DNA from: Clostridium sp. N3C
GTDB taxonomy: Bacteria; Bacillota; Clostridia; Clostridiales; Clostridiaceae
Direction: 5' to 3'
NCBI RefSeq assembly: GCF_900095445.1
Contig: NZ_FMJL01000006.1
Coordinates: 1-64,000 of the forward strand
Length of the DNA stretch: 64,000 nucleotides
The stretch's first letter is position 1, and each line of letters starts with the position of its first letter. The translations under genes were made by a program, and so were the position numbers. Below are positions 60,640 through 64,000 of this stretch, in pieces. The notes beneath the pieces are model-generated. The model made no database searches, was not told the origin of the DNA, and saw only the letters and a program-made list of their open reading frames with translations.

Positions 60640-60684
60640 AAAAAAGCATATTAGTTTTCACTATAGCGAAAATTAATATGCTTT
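60640..60684 (-). terminator. regulated terminator of the guaBA riboswitch
   Basis: On the minus strand AAGCATATTA-ATTTTC pairs with GAAAA-C-TAATATGCTT, 8-nt loop, then six T. It lies between the aptamer and guaB. Confidence 0.92.
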
Positions 60685-60703
60685 AACAACAAAATTAACC
60701 CTC

Positions 60704-60768
60704 ACTTATAGTCGGAAATTTACGGCTTCCGGTAGAAACTCCCATCCATATTATGGGTATATATAAGT
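60704..60768 (-). ncRNA. purine riboswitch aptamer, guanine class
   Basis: 65 nt. P1 ACTTATA (60762-60768) with TATAAGT (60704-60710). P2 CCCAT/ATGGG with loop AATATGG. J2/3 reads AGTTTCTACC, as in the xpt aptamer. P3 loop contains CCGTAA. J3/1 reads GACTAT: a C at the specificity position, so guanine or hypoxanthine rather than adenine (which has U). Ligand should favour the downstream terminator and switch guaBA off. Confidence 0.95.
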
Positions 60769-60822
60769 AATTCATATTATAACTTTTATTCAATTTTATA
60801 CTTTCTTAAATTGTTATTTAAT

Positions 60823-60851
60823 ATTTTAGTTCATAGTGCATAATTTGTCAA
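60823..60851 (-). promoter_or_regulatory. sigma-A promoter of guaBA
   Basis: TTGACA (60846-60851), 17 bp, TAAAAT (60823-60828); about 50 nt upstream of the aptamer. Confidence 0.88.
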
Positions 60852-60913
60852 TTGCCTAAAAGCTAATAAAACGTTATCAAGAAAATATTATTATAGATTG
60901 AATGTAATGTAAT

Positions 60914-61681
60914 TTATCCAAGCAAGCAACAAGTATACCAATTAAATATTTGCTCTCCAAAAAGCAATGCAACTAAGGCTCCAAGTGCTATATAAGGGCC
61001 AAAGGGTATATAATCTTTACGTGACTTTTTCTTAGTAGCTATAAGAATTATTCCAACAATTCCTCCAATAACAAAGGAAAAAAACAGCATAACTATACTG
61101 CCTTTAAAGCCTAAATACAGCCCTGCCAAAGCACAAATTTCTACATCTCCATGTCCCATACCTTGAGTTAAAACGACAATTGCTGCAATTACTCCACCAC
61201 CTATCAAGGCTCCATATATACCATCCAAAAAAGGCTTGTCTAAAAAATAAGCTACTATAAGAAATATTAATCCACAAATTATTCCAGGCCAAGTAGTAAT
61301 AGCATAAACATCGGTGGTATCATGATCTATTAGCCCTATTACAATAATAAAACTTGTCAATACTGCAAATTTAAAAAACTCAAAGGCTAGTCCAAATTTT
61401 AAGTATAAAACAGTAAAAATAAGGGCAGTCATAAATTCTACTATAGCATATCTAGGTGATATTTTACTTCCACAATATCTACATTTACCACCTAAAAATA
61501 TATAACTAAATACAGGCACTAAATCGAAAACCTTTAATCTAGTATTGCACTTTGTGCAGTGAGAAGGCGGAAAAATAATGGACTCTTCTCTAGGGATTCT
61601 GTATATGCATACATTATAAAAGCTTCCTAATAGCAATCCTATTATAAAAATATATACAGCAAAAAAATCAAAAGATAACAT
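60914..61681 (-). CDS. pilD: type IV prepilin peptidase / N-methyltransferase (PilD)
   Basis: 255 aa from ATG 61681 (GGAGGTAAAT upstream). N-terminal methylase-like region with two CxxC pairs (CTKC and CRYC, about residues 40 and 67), then six to seven further helices with the aspartyl-protease GxGD region GMGHGDVEI. It cleaves and N-methylates prepilins at the membrane. Here 158 bp downstream of a pilin gene. Confidence 0.94.
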   Translation of the reverse strand: MLSFDFFAVYIFIIGLLLGSFYNVCIYRIPREESIIFPPSHCTKCNTRLKVFDLVPVFSYIFLGGKCRYCGSKISPRYAIVEFMTALIFTVLYLKFGLAFEFFKFAVLTSFIIVIGLIDHDTTDVYAITTWPGIICGLIFLIVAYFLDKPFLDGIYGALIGGGVIAAIVVLTQGMGHGDVEICALAGLYLGFKGSIVMLFFSFVIGGIVGIILIATKKKSRKDYIPFGPYIALGALVALLFGEQIFNWYTCCLLG

Positions 61682-61789
61682 ATTTACCTCCATATCAAAA
61701 AAATTGAAGTTATATCTCTATATTCTAATTATAACTTTAAAATCCTTCCTTTTCTATACTTTATCTAGTTCTTTCCACATGAATCAAAA

Positions 61790-61833
61790 TATTATAAGTG
61801 TAAAATATGGATGTATAAACACCCATATTTTAC
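61790..61833 (-). terminator. hairpin after the pilin gene
   Basis: GTAAAATATGG (61800-61810) pairs with CCATATTTTAC (61823-61833), 12-nt loop. The T-run is poor, so it may end or only lower transcription into pilD. Confidence 0.65.
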
Positions 61834-61839
61834 CTTTTC

Positions 61840-62268
61840 TTATTTCTTAATTATTACTGAATTTCCTATCTTACTACCAGTATTATCTACTCCATATAGT
61901 TCATATTGACTTCCATTTACAATCACAACCACACTACCTGCTACATCACCAGGACTTGCTTCTCCAGATTGCCTCACAATTACAGCTTTAGCGCTATTAT
62001 CTAGAGGATTTTTTAAAGCATCATCACCAGTAAAAGCAGTATTAATTGCTCCTCCTAACTCCGTAGCATTATTTATAAATCTAGCCCCAGTCCTTACTTC
62101 TAAAAATGATCTAACAGCATTTACATTAGTTGATACACCAATAACCTTGGCCTCCGTTCTAGCTGCTCCTGCCCTAGGTATAAGAACAATAGCTAATATA
62201 GCAATTACAGCCAGCACAATCATAAGTTCAATTAGGGTAAAGGCCTTCTTTACTCCCGATTTGCTCAT
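61840..62268 (-). CDS. type IV pilin-like protein with Ala at the cleavage site
   Basis: 142 aa. A short basic leader (MSKSGVKKA) is followed by FTLIELMIVLAVIAILAIVL, the class III pilin helix with Glu at +5. Residue -1 is Ala where nearly all prepilins have Gly. The globular part is short (about 110 residues) and has no Cys pair. AAGGAGG precedes the ATG. Substrate of the prepilin peptidase encoded next to it; major or minor pilin cannot be told. Confidence 0.9.
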   Translation of the reverse strand: MSKSGVKKAFTLIELMIVLAVIAILAIVLIPRAGAARTEAKVIGVSTNVNAVRSFLEVRTGARFINNATELGGAINTAFTGDDALKNPLDNSAKAVIVRQSGEASPGDVAGSVVVIVNGSQYELYGVDNTGSKIGNSVIIKK

Positions 62269-62386
62269 AAAAATTTCCTCCTTAAATTAAAATATACTTC
62301 AATTATTGACAATTCCTTGAGCAATATTCAGGAGTTTTAATTATTCTATTATAATAAAAGGATAAATTACTTAAAATTAATATTTG

Positions 62387-62426
62387 CAAAAAGGAAACTG
62401 AAGACATTTTCGTCAACAGTTTCCTT
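62387..62426 (-). terminator. terminator after the surface-protein gene
   Basis: AAGGAAACTG (62391-62400) pairs with CAGTTTCCTT (62417-62426), then TTTTTGC on the minus strand. Confidence 0.85.
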
Positions 62427-62437
62427 ATATAGTTCTA

Positions 62438-64000
62438 TTATCTGTCCTTTAATGGTACATTCCATTGCAAGTTTGATTCACCATATGCAGTACCAATATT
62501 ACCGGCCTTATCTTTAAATCTGAAAGTATATCCAAACTTAAGATAACAGGTTACAGCTTTACCATCTTCACTGATTGTTGCCACCTTTACCCCTGCTAGA
62601 TAAATATTTGATCCTATTACATTATAAGTATTGTTATCATATTCTACTGTACTTCCCGGTGCTATGATTTCTGAATCTTCCTCATCTAATATAAGCTTTA
62701 AAACTGGTTTTGAAGGATCTGAATAATCTACAATAACTTTACCTGTTGGAGGATCCTTATCAATATTAGTTATTTTCTTTTCTGCTATACCACTCTCTAA
62801 TTCTACAGTTTTATCATCTTCTACCTTTCTTTTTTCTTTAGATTTAGCTTCTATCTTACAGTTCTCTGACACCTTAAAAGGTCCTGTATACTCCTTCCAT
62901 TCCCCTCCATCTATTCTGTACACTCTTTCAACATGACCCTCAGCATAGGTAATAGTTACTTCTACATCTATATTAGTTGGTTCTTCTGTGCTAACAGATA
63001 TTACAGGAGTATTAGGTGATGATAAGTTAACAAGTCCTATATCCTGATTAACTTCTTTTCCTGCTATAAGAGTCTCTATAGTAGCACTTCTTGTAGCATA
63101 ACCATCTTTTTCAGCTGTAACTATAACTTGTCCTGCTGGTACTTTATCAGAATAATATTGTCCTTTGCTATCAGTTATTATAGGATCTTTAACTCCGCTG
63201 ATGCTTACCTTTGCACCAATAATAGGTTTAGATTTATCAATGTCTAGTTTATCCCCTACATATTTAGCTTCATATACTCCACCTTTTACCCTTCCATTAT
63301 TAACTGTAAATTCATCTTTTTTGTTTATAAGTAACCTTACAAAGTCAATGGCATAACCATCACCAGTATCATGGTCTGGGTCATCAATCTTTATTCTAAG
63401 TCCTGAACCACCATATCTTATGAAGTCTAGCTTATCTTCCGGTACTACTAAAGTGATTAATTTTCCAATAGGACCGTGTTGGTCTAGATTATTAATAACC
63501 CTTTCAAAGCTAGAAAATCTTTCAGATACAGTTTTTTTATCTTTTCCCTCTCCTATATCATAGCTCATGGTAACCTGGTATTGGTTATAACTAAGTTGTG
63601 AAAACCCACCTCTTCCAAGGTTACGAACTATCTCTCCATTTGGTTGCCTATCCCATTTTTCTGGTTGGATATCATCTACAAACATTTCGATGTAAGCATT
63701 TTTAACTTCTAGACCTTTTAAATCATATTGAATAGTTACAGGTCTAACCTGTGTATCAAATTGTAAATTTGCAAAGGTAGTTTCTGTATATCCATCTCTT
63801 GTAGTCTTATTTGCCAACTCATTTTGCAACTGCCACTGCAAATCTCCTCGCCACCATAAACTTGCACCAAATCTTTTTATATAATCTTGATATATTATAT
63901 GTCCTTTATATCCACTCACAACCATAATCCTATCAGTACCATCAGGATCATCAGCTTCAGGGCTATAAGGGTACCTATGAACCTCAGTTTCTTTACCACT
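62438..64000 (-). CDS. large secreted-type protein with carboxypeptidase-regulatory-like repeat, N-terminus beyond the window
   Basis: At least 520 aa; the frame is open to the window edge, so the start lies outside. Visible units: a beta-rich N-terminal part (GASLWWRGDLQWQLQNEL, YDLKGLEVKNAYIEMFVDD), a carboxypeptidase-regulatory-like domain (GAKVSISGV...DSKGQYYSDKVPAGQVIVTAEKDGYATRSA). Then comes a chitobiase-type Ig-like domain (VERVYRIDGGEWKEYTGPFK) and a C-terminal beta domain. No anchor at the C-terminus. It is upstream of the pilin gene on the same strand and may be part of a type IV pilus locus. Confidence 0.8.
   Translation of the reverse strand, partial: SGKETEVHRYPYSPEADDPDGTDRIMVVSGYKGHIIYQDYIKRFGASLWWRGDLQWQLQNELANKTTRDGYTETTFANLQFDTQVRPVTIQYDLKGLEVKNAYIEMFVDDIQPEKWDRQPNGEIVRNLGRGGFSQLSYNQYQVTMSYDIGEGKDKKTVSERFSSFERVINNLDQHGPIGKLITLVVPEDKLDFIRYGGSGLRIKIDDPDHDTGDGYAIDFVRLLINKKDEFTVNNGRVKGGVYEAKYVGDKLDIDKSKPIIGAKVSISGVKDPIITDSKGQYYSDKVPAGQVIVTAEKDGYATRSATIETLIAGKEVNQDIGLVNLSSPNTPVISVSTEEPTNIDVEVTITYAEGHVERVYRIDGGEWKEYTGPFKVSENCKIEAKSKEKRKVEDDKTVELESGIAEKKITNIDKDPPTGKVIVDYSDPSKPVLKLILDEEDSEIIAPGSTVEYDNNTYNVIGSNIYLAGVKVATISEDGKAVTCYLKFGYTFRFKDKAGNIGTAYGESNLQWNVPLKDR

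Overview
The window is AT-rich, Gram-positive, clostridial DNA, most likely Clostridium sensu lato. Evidence: the gene order tig-clpP-clpX-lonB-lon-engB, strong Shine-Dalgarno sequences, sigma-A promoters with 17-bp spacers, PyrR and purine-riboswitch attenuation, a pyrI-containing pyr operon with a pyrK/pyrD pair, and Gram-positive type IV pilus genes. Nearly every gene is on the minus strand. The exceptions are a 453-aa orphan at 27080, a pullulanase at 39613 and a short remnant at 21963.

Layout. 35-791: two small Gly/Cys-rich membrane proteins. 947-9412: proteostasis block (trigger factor, ClpP, ClpX, LonB, Lon, GTPase EngB), then a membrane-anchored protein at 9639. 10779-21236: pyrimidine biosynthesis, transcribed pyrB-pyrI-pyrC-pyrF-pyrK-pyrD-pyrE and then carA-carB. 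A PyrR attenuator and a second PyrR-type loop precede pyrB. carAB has its own promoter and a perfect 18-bp ARG box behind a terminator. CarA lacks both the Cys and the His of the glutaminase triad. 21264-24892: a 42-codon gene, tRNA-Arg, a [2Fe-2S] protein, a decay zone with a methyltransferase pseudogene, and a 19-tRNA cluster built from tandem duplications under a promoter with an A-tract UP element. 24912-26766: rph-rdgB-yfcE. 27080-30906: poorly characterised proteins and a solute-binding lipoprotein.

30935-37317: ligA, pcrA, a YerC-type regulator and an RsuA-family pseudouridine synthase. 37504-45429: a seven-repeat triple-tyrosine protein divergent from type I pullulanase, then a YaiI-family protein, pgi and a second peptide-binding lipoprotein. 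45674-47617: an MFS transporter and a HAD hydrolase. 47934-50661: an 835-aa protein of unknown family, translationally coupled to a 75-aa Asp/His-rich Ca-binding-like protein. This is the best candidate for an undescribed system. 51090-54844: a LytS/LytTR two-component system beside an OxlT-family transporter. 55171-57265: a chemoreceptor split by a frameshift at an A8 run. 57565-60851: guaB-guaA under a guanine-type riboswitch. 60914-64000: prepilin peptidase, a pilin and a large secreted-type protein cut by the window edge.

The pyr and gua blocks supply UMP and GMP de novo. Each is controlled by an RNA switch that can be read directly in the leader, and carAB has an added arginine input.
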